From an uncultured Flavobacteriaceae bacterium (lineage in GTDB: Bacteria > Bacteroidota > Bacteroidia > Flavobacteriales > Flavobacteriaceae): a stretch of DNA of 64,000 nt. The stretch is taken from positions 160,950-224,949 of the forward strand of contig CANLRK010000004.1 in assembly GCA_947493535.1 (NCBI GenBank). The letters run 5' to 3'. Shown here in pieces: positions 15,738 through 23,763 of this stretch. Position numbers and translations under genes: made by a program. Position 1 is the first letter of the stretch. Every line of letters starts with the position of its first letter. Under the pieces are notes generated by a model. That model saw only the letters and a program-made list of their open reading frames with translations. It searched no databases and was not told the DNA's origin.

Positions 15738-16703
15738 TTAACTTAATTTAGATACAAAGTTCTCATCATAAGCCAACCCACTTTTCACAACAGCAAATGC
15801 TTGTTTCAATAGCTTATTACAAACTGCTATTAATGCTAATTTTTTGCTCTTACCTTTGGCAACTATTCTATCGTAAATCCCTTTACAAGCTTTGTTATGA
15901 ATACAAGCTGTAAACGAACACATAAACAACAGGTTTCTAAGCTTTTTATTTCCAACTTTGCTTATCCTACTGCGACCTCTAACACTACTCCCTGATTTTC
16001 GTATTGTAGGAGTTATTCCTACATAGCTACATAACTGACTTGCCGTTTCAAACTTCTTAAAACCGTCCGTTATAACAATTAAAAACAATGCCGTTTTATT
16101 TCCTAAACCTGGGATAGTTTTTAATAAACTTAATTCTACTTGATGTTCTTGTTTTACCAAAGACATTAAATGGTCTTCCAATAACTTCATCTCTTTTTTT
16201 AAATGCTTTAATTCTCGTTCTAAAGATTTAAATACAATTTTCGAGGGTACTCCTAACACTTTCTCTCCATGCAATTTATTCTTAGTAGCAGTTAACTTTT
16301 TTTGATAGCTATCTAAAAGTCTAAATATTTGCAAACATTCTGCTTGAATGGCATTTAAACTAGTATACAATGGAACATCATTAAATTTAGCATAGTCATA
16401 AATCGCTTTTGCATCGCTCTTGTCTGTCTTTATCTTAGCTAATTTCATCTGTAAAAAACGTTTTACTGATAAAGGATTTACTACCGAAACACAAACCCCT
16501 TTACTAACTAAATACTGGGCTAACATATAGTGATAATAACCCGTGGCTTCCATCACTACTAAAGTGTTCTTGTCTATTTTTTTAAGTAAAGAACTAAAAC
16601 CCTTAACAGAATTACTAACCTGAAAATGACCCAAATTATCATTGTAAATATCTAAAACAGATTTACTAACATCAACACCAAAAATTTCTGTAACTTTATC
16701 CAT
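15738..16703 (-). CDS. IS110-family transposase (DEDD type), copy 1
   Basis: The 321-residue recombinase has an N-terminal RuvC-like DEDD domain, opening with IFGVDVSKSVLDIY (Asp11), with VVMEATGYYH (Glu near 53) and KTDKSDAKAIYDYAK (Asp near 97-100). The C-terminal Transposase_20 region has LLKTIPGLGNKTALFLI and FETASQLCSYVGITPTIRKS; a conserved Ser in the RKSGSSVRGRSRISKVGNK segment is the expected nucleophile. The gene is intact and appears identical in protein sequence to copy 2, which indicates recent transposition. It should work with the bridge RNA in its leader. Confidence 0.95.
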   Translation of the reverse strand: MDKVTEIFGVDVSKSVLDIYNDNLGHFQVSNSVKGFSSLLKKIDKNTLVVMEATGYYHYMLAQYLVSKGVCVSVVNPLSVKRFLQMKLAKIKTDKSDAKAIYDYAKFNDVPLYTSLNAIQAECLQIFRLLDSYQKKLTATKNKLHGEKVLGVPSKIVFKSLERELKHLKKEMKLLEDHLMSLVKQEHQVELSLLKTIPGLGNKTALFLIVITDGFKKFETASQLCSYVGITPTIRKSGSSVRGRSRISKVGNKKLRNLLFMCSFTACIHNKACKGIYDRIVAKGKSKKLALIAVCNKLLKQAFAVVKSGLAYDENFVSKLS

Positions 16704-16916
16704 AAGAAATCATTTTAATGAAAGAGTAAATCCACATATTAATCAACATCTTAAAAACGAGATCCAAGGTCTCAAAGAACTGAACGATTTAACTGTGGAA
16801 AAGAGAGGGGATTATCATTGTTGACGAATTTTTATATTCTACGTATATCTTAACCTTAATCCTCTCTTTTTCTCTTTCTTAATTTATATCTAATTTAGTA
16901 AAGTATAAACTTAAGA
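16704..16916 (-). ncRNA. Candidate IS110 bridge RNA, copy 1
   Basis: IS110 elements place a guide RNA in the long non-coding leader upstream of the transposase. Here the leader holds CAAAGAACTGA (16773-16783), identical to the left IS boundary (15709-15719), as expected of a donor loop. It also holds CATTGTTG (16816-16823), the reverse complement of the target CAACAATG. The latter sits in an internal loop closed by AAAAGAGAGGGGATTA (16799-16814) and TAATCCTCTCTTTTT (about 16857-16871). Exact RNA ends are unknown. Confidence 0.6.
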
Positions 16917-17184
16917 TGTATATAAAACATAGCTAATATAGGCTTCACCAAAGGTTTTTGTATATTTACGAAGAACGCCAAATTTTTAAATTTGGCTTTT
17001 TGAGAAAATTAAGATAAAAAGAAAAATTTAAAAATTCGGCTCGTGTATAATCCGGAAACGACAGCTTATTTTAACACGCTACGTTTCATATACGGAGACG
17101 TTGTGCATAATGCAAAAAATCGTTCTAAAATTCAACATTTGAACTAAAAAAGCCAACCGCACAAACAGCACATTTATTTTTTTT

Positions 17185-17239
17185 GCCAACGCGAAATACC
17201 AACGCTAAAAAAATAAAAGAGCTGTTTTTCGCCAACGCT
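17185..17239. repeat. GCCAACGC repeats upstream of fur-like gene
   Basis: GCCAACGC at 17185-17192, CCAACGCT near 17199-17206 and GCCAACGCT at 17231-17239 are direct repeats in the 150-nt leader before the Fur-like gene. The same GCCAACGCT occurs twice after the transporter gene (20730, 20805), so the motif brackets the three-gene metal module. Confidence 0.55.
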
Positions 17240-17263
17240 CGAAAAAAATGATACATTAGGAAA

Positions 17264-17674
17264 ATGCAAACTGAAGAAGAAATCCTAAAAATAAAAAAAG
17301 TAAAAAACACCGCAGTCAGAACTGTGGTTTTACGACATCTTTTGAGCCAAGAAAAAGCCCAATCTTTAAAAGATATTGAAAACGCATTAGCATATACTGA
17401 CAGAAGTTCGATTTTCAGAACGCTGAAAACATTTGAGGAAAACAAAGTTATCCACAGCATTGAAGATGGTTCTGGAATGACCAAATATGCGGTTTGTGCC
17501 AAAGGCTGTAACTGCGACCCAAAGGATTTGCACTATCATTTTTACTGTACAAACTGCGATAAAACATTCTGCCTTTTCGATGTTCCAATTCCTCAAATTG
17601 AACTTCCTCAAAACTTCAAACTACAACAAGCTAATATGGTTGTAAAAGGCTTGTGCGACAACTGCAACAAGTAA
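17264..17674 (+). CDS. Fur-family metalloregulator, cassette unit 4
   Basis: The 136-residue repressor has the Fur winged-helix domain (about 10-80, with DIENALAYTDRSSIFRTLKTF and NKVIHSIEDGSG) and a metal/dimer domain rich in Cys and His: CAKGCNC, LHYHFYCTNCDKTFC and CDNCNK near the C-terminus. The Cys pairs are the structural zinc site. Whether it senses zinc or iron cannot be settled, but the TonB receptor and cation transporter that follow suggest control of metal uptake or export. It starts 164 nt after the GTT of junction C, a longer leader than in other units, so it may have its own promoter. Confidence 0.88.
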   Translation: MQTEEEILKIKKVKNTAVRTVVLRHLLSQEKAQSLKDIENALAYTDRSSIFRTLKTFEENKVIHSIEDGSGMTKYAVCAKGCNCDPKDLHYHFYCTNCDKTFCLFDVPIPQIELPQNFKLQQANMVVKGLCDNCNK

Positions 17675-17705
17675 TCTTTGCAATCGAGTTGCAGTAAAAG
17701 GAATT

Positions 17706-17713
17706 TACATTTG
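17706..17713 (+). promoter_or_regulatory. Putative promoter/operator before the TonB receptor
   Basis: TACATTTG fits TAnnTTTG, 29 nt before the receptor start. It overlaps the inverted repeat GTAAA-5-TTTAC (about 17694-17708), and CTGCAAC (17661-17667) is repeated inverted as GTTGCAG (17688-17694). These could be sites for the adjacent Fur-like repressor. No TTG is found at the usual 19-21 nt. Confidence 0.45.
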
Positions 17714-17741
17714 TACTATTCTTTTAAATCAGAATAAGCAG

Positions 17742-19925
17742 ATGAAAAACATATTTTTAAACACATTATTTTTATTCGTATCAATCATATCGTTCTCACA
17801 GACGAGCGATATTTCCATTTCTGTTAGCGATGCAGGAACCAACGAACCATTATTGGGTGCTACCGTCTATTTTGAAGAATTAGCAAAAGGAGCAGTAACA
17901 GATTTTTACGGAATTGCCACATTTACAGAAATCCCAAATGGAAACCACATTATAAAAATTTCATACATAGGCTTCAAAACCATAGAAACTACTATTGATG
18001 TTGGAACAAAAAAGGAGTTCGCTTTCAAGCTCGAATCTGGAGGTAATGAACTTGACGAAGTTGTCATACAATCTTCAAGAAGTACACGAACTGTTAGAAA
18101 AATTCCAACTCGAATTGAATTTATTGGAGCGGAAGAATTAGGCGAAAAAGCAGTAATGAACCCGACAAATATTTCAATGGTACTTCGAGAAAGTACAGGC
18201 ATACAGATGCAACAAACTTCGTTAAGTAGCGGAAATACCAACATTAGAATTCAAGGTCTCGATGGACGCTATACACAACTTTTGAGAGATGGATTTCCAC
18301 TTTATGGCGGTTTTTCCAGCGGTTTGAGTATTTTACAAATTCCGCCATTAGACTTAAAACAATTTGAAATAATAAAAGGAAGTTCATCAACGCTTTATGG
18401 TGGTGGTGCAATTGCAGGTTTGATAAATATGGTTTCCAAAACACCAGACGAAGAACCTGCTTTGGATATTATGTTGACACAAACCCAAGCTCTGGGAAGT
18501 ACAGCAAATGTATTTTACAGCAAACGGAATGAAAAATTTGGTGTTTCACTTTATGGTTCAGGTCATTATCAAAAAGCGTATGACCCAGAAGATGATGACT
18601 TTAGTAACTTGCCAAAAACAACTTCGATTTCATTCAACCCAAAGTTCTTTTATTATCCATCGGAAAAAACAACATTTTGGTTTGGCTTAAACGGAACGTA
18701 TGACGACAGAATTGGTGGCGACATCACAAAAATTGAAAGTGGCGAAAATGGCATCCATCAATATACCGAAGAAAACGTATCGAAAAGATTGAGCAGTCAA
18801 GCGGTTTACGAAACTCAAATAGATTCCGTCAGTTCATTAACTATCAAAAATAGTATCTCGTTCTTCGACAGAGAACTGACCATTCCCGATTTTACATTTG
18901 ACGGTAAACAAACCAATACATTCACGGAAATAAACTATCAAAAGTCAGCCAATAAAACAGATTGGATTTTTGGAGCAAACCTATATACTTCTGATTTTGA
19001 TGAAAATGATAATGCAACTTTGCAACGCGACCAAACAGATATAACTTATGGAGCATTTGCAAATAACATTTATGACATTTCGGATAATTGGATTTTGGAA
19101 ACAGGATTGCGAGCAGATTACAATACTGATTTTGGCTTTTTTCCGCTTCCACGAGTTTCATTGCTATACAAAAACGATAGTGGATTTTCGAGCAGAATTG
19201 GTGGTGGATTAGGTTACAAAATTCCAGATATTTTTACAGAAGAGGCGGAATTTATCAATTTTGAAAATGTACTTGGTATTGATAAATCTTCACTAAATGC
19301 GGAACGTTCTTACGGTGTAAATCTTGATTTCAACTATCAAACACGTTTATTTGAAACCGTTGGTTTTTCTATTAATCAACTGTTTTATGTAACTGCGATT
19401 AATGATGCATTACTGTTAAATTCAACTGATAATGGATTTTTCCAATTTGAGAATGCAACAGATGAAATTTTGAGCAAAGGTGCTGAAACAAACATCAAGT
19501 TTACCTATAAAGATTTTCGTTGGTTCTTGAATTATGCACTCATTGACACAAAATTGAATTATTTGGCTGGAAATCCACAAAAACCGCTAACTGCAAAACA
19601 TAACGCAGGAAGTGTTTTGATGTACGAATCTGAAAAATGGCGAATCGGTTACGAAACGTTTTACACAGGAAAACAATTTTTGTCTAATGGAACAGAAACA
19701 ACCGACTTCATAACAATGGGTTTTGTGGCAATGCGAAATTTTAAATGGGGAACAACGTTTGTGAATTTTGAAAACTTTACGGACAGAAGACAAAGCAGGT
19801 TTTCGCCATTGGTTTTGCCACCACACGACAATCCAGAATTTTCCGAAATTTATGCACCAACAGACGGTTTTATATTTAGCGTTGGAGTAATAATCAAACC
19901 TTTTGGAAACGAAGATGACGACTAA
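17742..19925 (+). CDS. TonB-dependent outer-membrane receptor, cassette unit 4
   Basis: The 727-residue protein has a signal peptide (1-19, ending SFS-QT), a carboxypeptidase-like regulatory domain (about 22-105, ISVSDAGTNEPLLGATVYF), a plug domain (about 120-235, with IRIQGLDGRYTQLLRDG and GSSSTLYGGGAIAGLINMV) and a 22-strand-type barrel to the C-terminus. It should import a metal complex across the outer membrane using TonB energy. The Fur-like gene upstream and the transporter overlapping its end suggest a metal ion or metallophore as substrate. At 2.2 kb it is unusually large cargo for a cassette. Confidence 0.92.
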   Translation: MKNIFLNTLFLFVSIISFSQTSDISISVSDAGTNEPLLGATVYFEELAKGAVTDFYGIATFTEIPNGNHIIKISYIGFKTIETTIDVGTKKEFAFKLESGGNELDEVVIQSSRSTRTVRKIPTRIEFIGAEELGEKAVMNPTNISMVLRESTGIQMQQTSLSSGNTNIRIQGLDGRYTQLLRDGFPLYGGFSSGLSILQIPPLDLKQFEIIKGSSSTLYGGGAIAGLINMVSKTPDEEPALDIMLTQTQALGSTANVFYSKRNEKFGVSLYGSGHYQKAYDPEDDDFSNLPKTTSISFNPKFFYYPSEKTTFWFGLNGTYDDRIGGDITKIESGENGIHQYTEENVSKRLSSQAVYETQIDSVSSLTIKNSISFFDRELTIPDFTFDGKQTNTFTEINYQKSANKTDWIFGANLYTSDFDENDNATLQRDQTDITYGAFANNIYDISDNWILETGLRADYNTDFGFFPLPRVSLLYKNDSGFSSRIGGGLGYKIPDIFTEEAEFINFENVLGIDKSSLNAERSYGVNLDFNYQTRLFETVGFSINQLFYVTAINDALLLNSTDNGFFQFENATDEILSKGAETNIKFTYKDFRWFLNYALIDTKLNYLAGNPQKPLTAKHNAGSVLMYESEKWRIGYETFYTGKQFLSNGTETTDFITMGFVAMRNFKWGTTFVNFENFTDRRQSRFSPLVLPPHDNPEFSEIYAPTDGFIFSVGVIIKPFGNEDDD

Positions 19926-20721
19926 AATGAACAAAACGATATTTGAAATCAGTAAGATGGATTGTCCTTCCGAGGAAAATCTTATACGAATGAAATTGGA
20001 TGGAATCCAAGAAATCAAAAATCTCGATTTTGACATTCCCAACCGAAAATTGACCGTTTTTCACGATGGTCATAACGACCAAATTGAAAAGTCAATTATC
20101 GAATTAAAATTAGGCGGAAAGAAAATCTCGACCGAAGAAACCAACAAAAAAGATTTTGTAGAAAACACCAACCAAAAAAAGCTACTTTGGATTGTACTGG
20201 CGATAAATTTTGTCTTCTTCATTATCGAAATGACCACAGGGCTCATCTCGAAATCAATGGGATTGGTTGCCGATAGTTTGGATATGCTTGCCGACAGTTT
20301 TGTTTACGGAATTAGCTTGTTTGCGGTTGGCGGAACGTTGATTAAGAAAAAACGGATTGCAAAAATTGCAGGCTATTTTCAGATAACACTTGCGATTATC
20401 GGATTTGTGGAAGTGTTGAGAAGATTTTTTGGAGCCGAGAAACTTCCCGATTTTTCAACGATGATTATCGTTTCGATTTTAGCACTTATCGCAAACGGAA
20501 TTTGTCTTTACATTTTGCAAAAGTCAAAGAGCAAAGAAGAGGCACATATGAAAGCGAGTATGATTTTTACTTCCAATGACGTGATTATCAATTTGGGAGT
20601 AATAATCGCAGGAATTTTAGTGAATTGGCTAAATTCCAACAAACCTGATTTGATTATCGGAACAATCGTTTTTATAGTGGTAATACAAGGTGCATTTCGG
20701 ATTTTGAAATTAAGTAAGTAA
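19915..20721 (+). CDS. Cation transporter, CDF-like with degenerate HMA domain
   Basis: The 268-residue protein starts at the ATG at 19915, overlapping the receptor gene by 11 nt; ATG at 19927 is an alternative. The first 75 residues resemble a heavy-metal-associated fold (FEISKMDCPSEENLIRMKLDG) but with one Cys in place of CxxC. About five or six membrane helices follow (from 90), including the CDF motif GLVADSLDMLADS with paired Asp residues near 120-128; the second site (SMIFTSNDVIIN) keeps Asp but has Ser for His. The usual cytoplasmic C-terminal domain is absent. It probably moves a divalent metal over the inner membrane. Confidence 0.82.
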   Translation: MTTKMNKTIFEISKMDCPSEENLIRMKLDGIQEIKNLDFDIPNRKLTVFHDGHNDQIEKSIIELKLGGKKISTEETNKKDFVENTNQKKLLWIVLAINFVFFIIEMTTGLISKSMGLVADSLDMLADSFVYGISLFAVGGTLIKKKRIAKIAGYFQITLAIIGFVEVLRRFFGAEKLPDFSTMIIVSILALIANGICLYILQKSKSKEEAHMKASMIFTSNDVIINLGVIIAGILVNWLNSNKPDLIIGTIVFIVVIQGAFRILKLSK

Positions 20722-20728
20722 TCGGAAT

Positions 20729-20813
20729 TGCCAACGCTGAAAGCCATACACATTTACAGTCGCTCAAGCCATCGCACCACCAAAACTGTAAAAGAATATG
20801 TCTTGCCAACGCT
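20729..20813. repeat. Direct repeats of TTGCCAACGCT after the metal module
   Basis: TTGCCAACGCT occurs at 20728-20738 and 20803-20813, 75 bp apart. Together with the copies before fur (17185-17239) it brackets the metal module. It lies in a 355-nt gap (20722-21076) that otherwise contains only junction D. It could be the trace of a different, older cassette-like unit nested in unit 4. Confidence 0.5.
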
Positions 20814-20867
20814 CAATTTAGAACTAAATAACAAACATCGGAAAACCAAGCAAAACGTGAAAAGCAC

Positions 20868-21070
20868 TATGCACAACAATGTATATAAAACATAGCTATT
20901 ACAGGCTTTCCGAGAGGTTTTTGCTTCTCTATTAAGTCCACCAAATTTTTATTTTTGTATATTTAAAAAATTAAAGATAAATAGAAAAAATAAAAATTTG
21001 GCTCGTGTATAATCCGAAAAGTTAGTGTTTATTTATACGCTACGTTTCATATACTAGACCGTTGTACACA
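20868..21070 (+). repeat. Cassette junction site D (attC-like, uninterrupted)
   Basis: Left arm TATGCACAAC (20868-20877) then AATGTATATAAAAC; right arm GTTGTACACA (21061-21070). Inner stem TATATaAAACaTAGC pairs with GCTAcGTTTcATATA; both mismatches are A opposite C. The site shows what sites C and F looked like before the IS110 insertions. Much of its length is shared with site C. Confidence 0.78.
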
Positions 21071-21076
21071 ATACGA

Positions 21077-21622
21077 ATGAAACTCATTTTTCAAATAATA
21101 TTTCTCGCTTTTTTGACCATTTCTGGTTGTAAATCAAAACAGATTGACAAAACCGAACCGAGTTCAGAAGCACCAAAAGTTGAGTTTACGGAATTTGATT
21201 TAGGCGAGAGTGATTTACCCAAACTGAAACGAGAAGTAAATGATTATGAATTTATTTTTACGCCAGAGCAGTTGGAAAAATTGACTTTAATAATTCGAGA
21301 ATTTGAGAAAGAAACAACTAATCAAATTGCTGTAGTTTCAATAGACTCAATTGGAAAATATAATGACTTTAACCAATTTGCAATTGACTTGTCGAATTAC
21401 AACGGAGTTGGACTAAAGGAAAAAGATAACGGACTGACTATTGTTTTCAGTAAAAACTTGAAAAAAATAAGAATTTCGACAGGTTATGGAACTGAAAAAA
21501 TATTGACTGACGAAATCTGTAAGAAAGTAATTGACCAAACTATTATTCCTGAATTCAAAAACGGAGAATATTATAACGGAATTGAAAAAGGAATTACAGA
21601 ATTAATCGCAAAATGGAAATAA
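21077..21622 (+). CDS. TPM-domain lipoprotein, cassette unit 5
   Basis: The 181-residue protein starts at the ATG at 21077, 16 nt after the GTT of junction D; an in-frame TTG at 21062 lies inside the recombination arm and is unlikely. Residues 1-18 are a lipoprotein signal (lipobox TISGC). Residues 55-180 match the TPM/YgcG-type domain: NDYEFIFTPEQLEKLTLIIREFE, QIAVVSIDSI, GVGLKEKDNGLTIVFSKNLKKIRISTGYG and the C-terminal IPEFKNGEYYNGIEKGI. TPM proteins act in photosystem repair, as acid phosphatases, or in membrane stress. Here the domain stands alone, without the usual C-terminal TM helix. Its role is unknown. Confidence 0.85.
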   Translation: MKLIFQIIFLAFLTISGCKSKQIDKTEPSSEAPKVEFTEFDLGESDLPKLKREVNDYEFIFTPEQLEKLTLIIREFEKETTNQIAVVSIDSIGKYNDFNQFAIDLSNYNGVGLKEKDNGLTIVFSKNLKKIRISTGYGTEKILTDEICKKVIDQTIIPEFKNGEYYNGIEKGITELIAKWK

Positions 21623-21624
21623 AA

Positions 21625-21767
21625 GTACTGTGTACAACAACGGCTATAATTCATTGTGGCGGAATTTTCTAACCGAAAATTCCTATCTTTAAACTATGGC
21701 TAGGTTACGGCGGAATGGTCCTTGCGGACAATTCCACAACGAAACCATAGCCCAACCGTTGGCACCA
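21625..21767 (+). repeat. Cassette junction site E (attC-like)
   Basis: Left arm TGTGTACAAC (21629-21638; pairing extends back to 21625), right arm GTTGGCACCA (21758-21767). Inner pairing GGCTAT with ATAGCC, TTCaTTG with CAAcGAA, GGAATT with AATTCC. The left arm complements 21061-21074 (13 of 14), and the right arm complements the end of unit 6 (ACTGGTGCCAAC). The two arms of this site share only GTTG, a clear case of unit-wise pairing. Confidence 0.78.
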
Positions 21768-21803
21768 ATTTGAAAAATCACCTTCTGAATTTGAATATCA
21801 TCA

Positions 21804-23750
21804 ATGAAAAGAGACTTAAATCGAGTAGTATTTTATTCCAAACAAGATTTATCAGGTGATAGAAACTTACAAAACGCAGAGCCAATAATTGAGAACTATG
21901 ATTCTTCAAAAATCTACGGAATTAATGAGGTTTTAGAGTTGTATCAAATAAAACTCTATTTTGACAATGAACTATATCGCAGAGTTTGGAATAAAAAAAC
22001 TAAAGAAAAATATATTTCAATTGTAGACAAATTTTGGAGTACAATTACTTCATTTTACACAAAGGTCTCTAGCGAGAATATTGCGAACTACTTTGAATCA
22101 ATTGATTATCAGTATTACGATTCATTTTGGACTTTATTAAGTCAATTAAACACTTATAAAAAGATTTCATCAAATAGCCTGCAAGAAATATTAAAAAGCA
22201 ACAGATTTCATATAAGACAATTATTAAAACAAAAGAATTTAGTAAACCAATTTTCAAGCATCATTAAATCCTATCTTTTAGATTCAACAGAATCGGCTGA
22301 ATTGTTACTCTCACAGTTCGAAGAAGAACACGTTTTATCTGAAAAACCTAAACTATTCTTTCCAAACTCGTTAAAAGATTCTGACAAGGAATCAATGATT
22401 TTAAAATATCTAGATTCACCAAACGCAAATTTGAATTATGTTAAGCTAGTTATTAATTCAAGAACATTAAAACTATCAGATAAAACTAAACTCAAGGCTA
22501 AAAGATTAGAAAAAAAGCAGAATGATGAATTTTTCGAGAAAGGTTCAGGAACTACAAATCGCGTTCAAGTTTCATTATCAAAAGACCAAGTCGAACCTTA
22601 TAAATTGGAAAACAAGAACGGTCAATTAACTCACTGCTATTCTGAAAAGTGGCTTGATGCCACCAAATCAAATGAATATATTTTTAGAAACTTTTCGTTT
22701 TTATTTAGATACATTAATGCACAAGGTTGTATAGAATTAGTAAGTAAAACTCACGAAATTGATTCATTTGAAAGAACTTTTATGCGTTCAAAAAATGAAT
22801 ACTTAATTAGTTTTAGGTTTCACGGTAAAGCTTTATTGTCTCACATACAATTAGCATTATATCTACACTACTTAAATGAAAATGAAATAAGCCTTGAAAA
22901 TGTCTTATCTCATCAGGTAAATGAAGTTTTAAATGAAAAGTTTGACATAAAAGGTTTAACCATTTCTTTCGCATCAGAAAACGCATCACCTTTAGAAAAG
23001 ATAAGATTTATTGCACCAGAATTAGAGTTCCTAATTAAGCAATACCAATGTTATATAGAAGAAGGCTTTATTGACTTTGATTTAATTAAAATCAGTTCCT
23101 CTCAATTGCATTTAAGCAAAGTTAAAAGTAAACTTCAAAAGAAATATATTTATGGACAAGGAGAAGAGTTTTTAAGGTTAAAACATTACTTCTTTTCGGG
23201 CAACTCAATGCTCTATTACATTGAACCGTTTAAAGAAAAGTATCGTACATTTTATCAACTTCTAACAAGCGAAAACATTGGTTATGATGATTTTCAAGAT
23301 TATCAAAAAGGAGATATTGACTATTTAATATCACACGAATATTTGTTTCAAGACCAAGACGGTTTTTTGAGAATTAAAAATCAAGAATTAGTTTTCGTTA
23401 TAGGCAAATTACACTATGAGGATGTTTTAAGTTTTTGGCATTATTCCCCTGAAATAAGAAAAGAAATCCTGAATATGGAACAAAATGGAATCGTGAAATT
23501 TGACAATACCTTGTTCACAATTGAGGAAAGAAAATATTTGAATTATTATCTAAATAAAAAAGAGTTTTCAAATAGTTTAGATTTGCGGAATAAGTACTTA
23601 CACGGTACAAATTCTAGTTCAGAAGACGAACAACAGAATGATTATTTAAGGTTGTTAAAGCTCATAATTTTAATAATCTACAAAATAAAAGATGATTTAA
23701 TTCTATACGAAACGGAACAAAAAACTGGTGCCAACAAAGAACTGAGCTAA
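21804..23750 (+). CDS. Large protein with C-terminal HEPN motif, cassette unit 6
   Basis: The 648-residue soluble protein has no family I recognise over its first 580 residues, which are mainly helical. The end carries SLDLRNKYLHGT (about 591-602), an Arg-x4-His HEPN signature, set before a hydrophobic helix, as in Apea-type HEPN proteins that are abortive-infection RNases or their relatives. A defence or toxin role is plausible but unproven. The gene starts 46 nt after the GTT of junction E. Its last residues (KELS) and stop come from IS110 copy 2; without the insertion the frame would read NNV-stop, so the IS changes only the final few residues. Confidence 0.75.
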   Translation: MKRDLNRVVFYSKQDLSGDRNLQNAEPIIENYDSSKIYGINEVLELYQIKLYFDNELYRRVWNKKTKEKYISIVDKFWSTITSFYTKVSSENIANYFESIDYQYYDSFWTLLSQLNTYKKISSNSLQEILKSNRFHIRQLLKQKNLVNQFSSIIKSYLLDSTESAELLLSQFEEEHVLSEKPKLFFPNSLKDSDKESMILKYLDSPNANLNYVKLVINSRTLKLSDKTKLKAKRLEKKQNDEFFEKGSGTTNRVQVSLSKDQVEPYKLENKNGQLTHCYSEKWLDATKSNEYIFRNFSFLFRYINAQGCIELVSKTHEIDSFERTFMRSKNEYLISFRFHGKALLSHIQLALYLHYLNENEISLENVLSHQVNEVLNEKFDIKGLTISFASENASPLEKIRFIAPELEFLIKQYQCYIEEGFIDFDLIKISSSQLHLSKVKSKLQKKYIYGQGEEFLRLKHYFFSGNSMLYYIEPFKEKYRTFYQLLTSENIGYDDFQDYQKGDIDYLISHEYLFQDQDGFLRIKNQELVFVIGKLHYEDVLSFWHYSPEIRKEILNMEQNGIVKFDNTLFTIEERKYLNYYLNKKEFSNSLDLRNKYLHGTNSSSEDEQQNDYLRLLKLIILIIYKIKDDLILYETEQKTGANKELS

Positions 23751-23763
23751 AAACCAAATAATT

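Larger units (their letters stand above)
15712..16916 (-). mobile_element. IS110-family insertion sequence, copy 1 (1205 bp)
   Basis: The boundaries come from comparison with copy 2 (23738-24942): both are flanked on the left by AACAA and on the right by TGTATA, and the shared sequence ends there. The element has one transposase gene on the minus strand, a 26-nt tail and a 213-nt leader. There are no obvious terminal inverted repeats and no target duplication, as usual for IS110. Confidence 0.85.
15700..17109 (+). repeat. Cassette junction site C, split by IS110 copy 1
   Basis: Left arm GGTGGCTAAC (15700-15709) plus AA, then the insertion element 15712-16916, then the remaining site from TGTATA (16917) to the right arm GTTGTGCATA (17100-17109). 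With the element removed the site reads AACAATGTATATAAAAC, like site D. Inner pairing is TATATaAAACaTAGC with GCTAcGTTTcATATA. A secondary hairpin CCAAATTT/AAATTTGG lies near 16979-16997. The 560-nt gap between transposase and fur thus holds the IS leader, this half-site and the repeats at 17185-17239. Confidence 0.75.
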
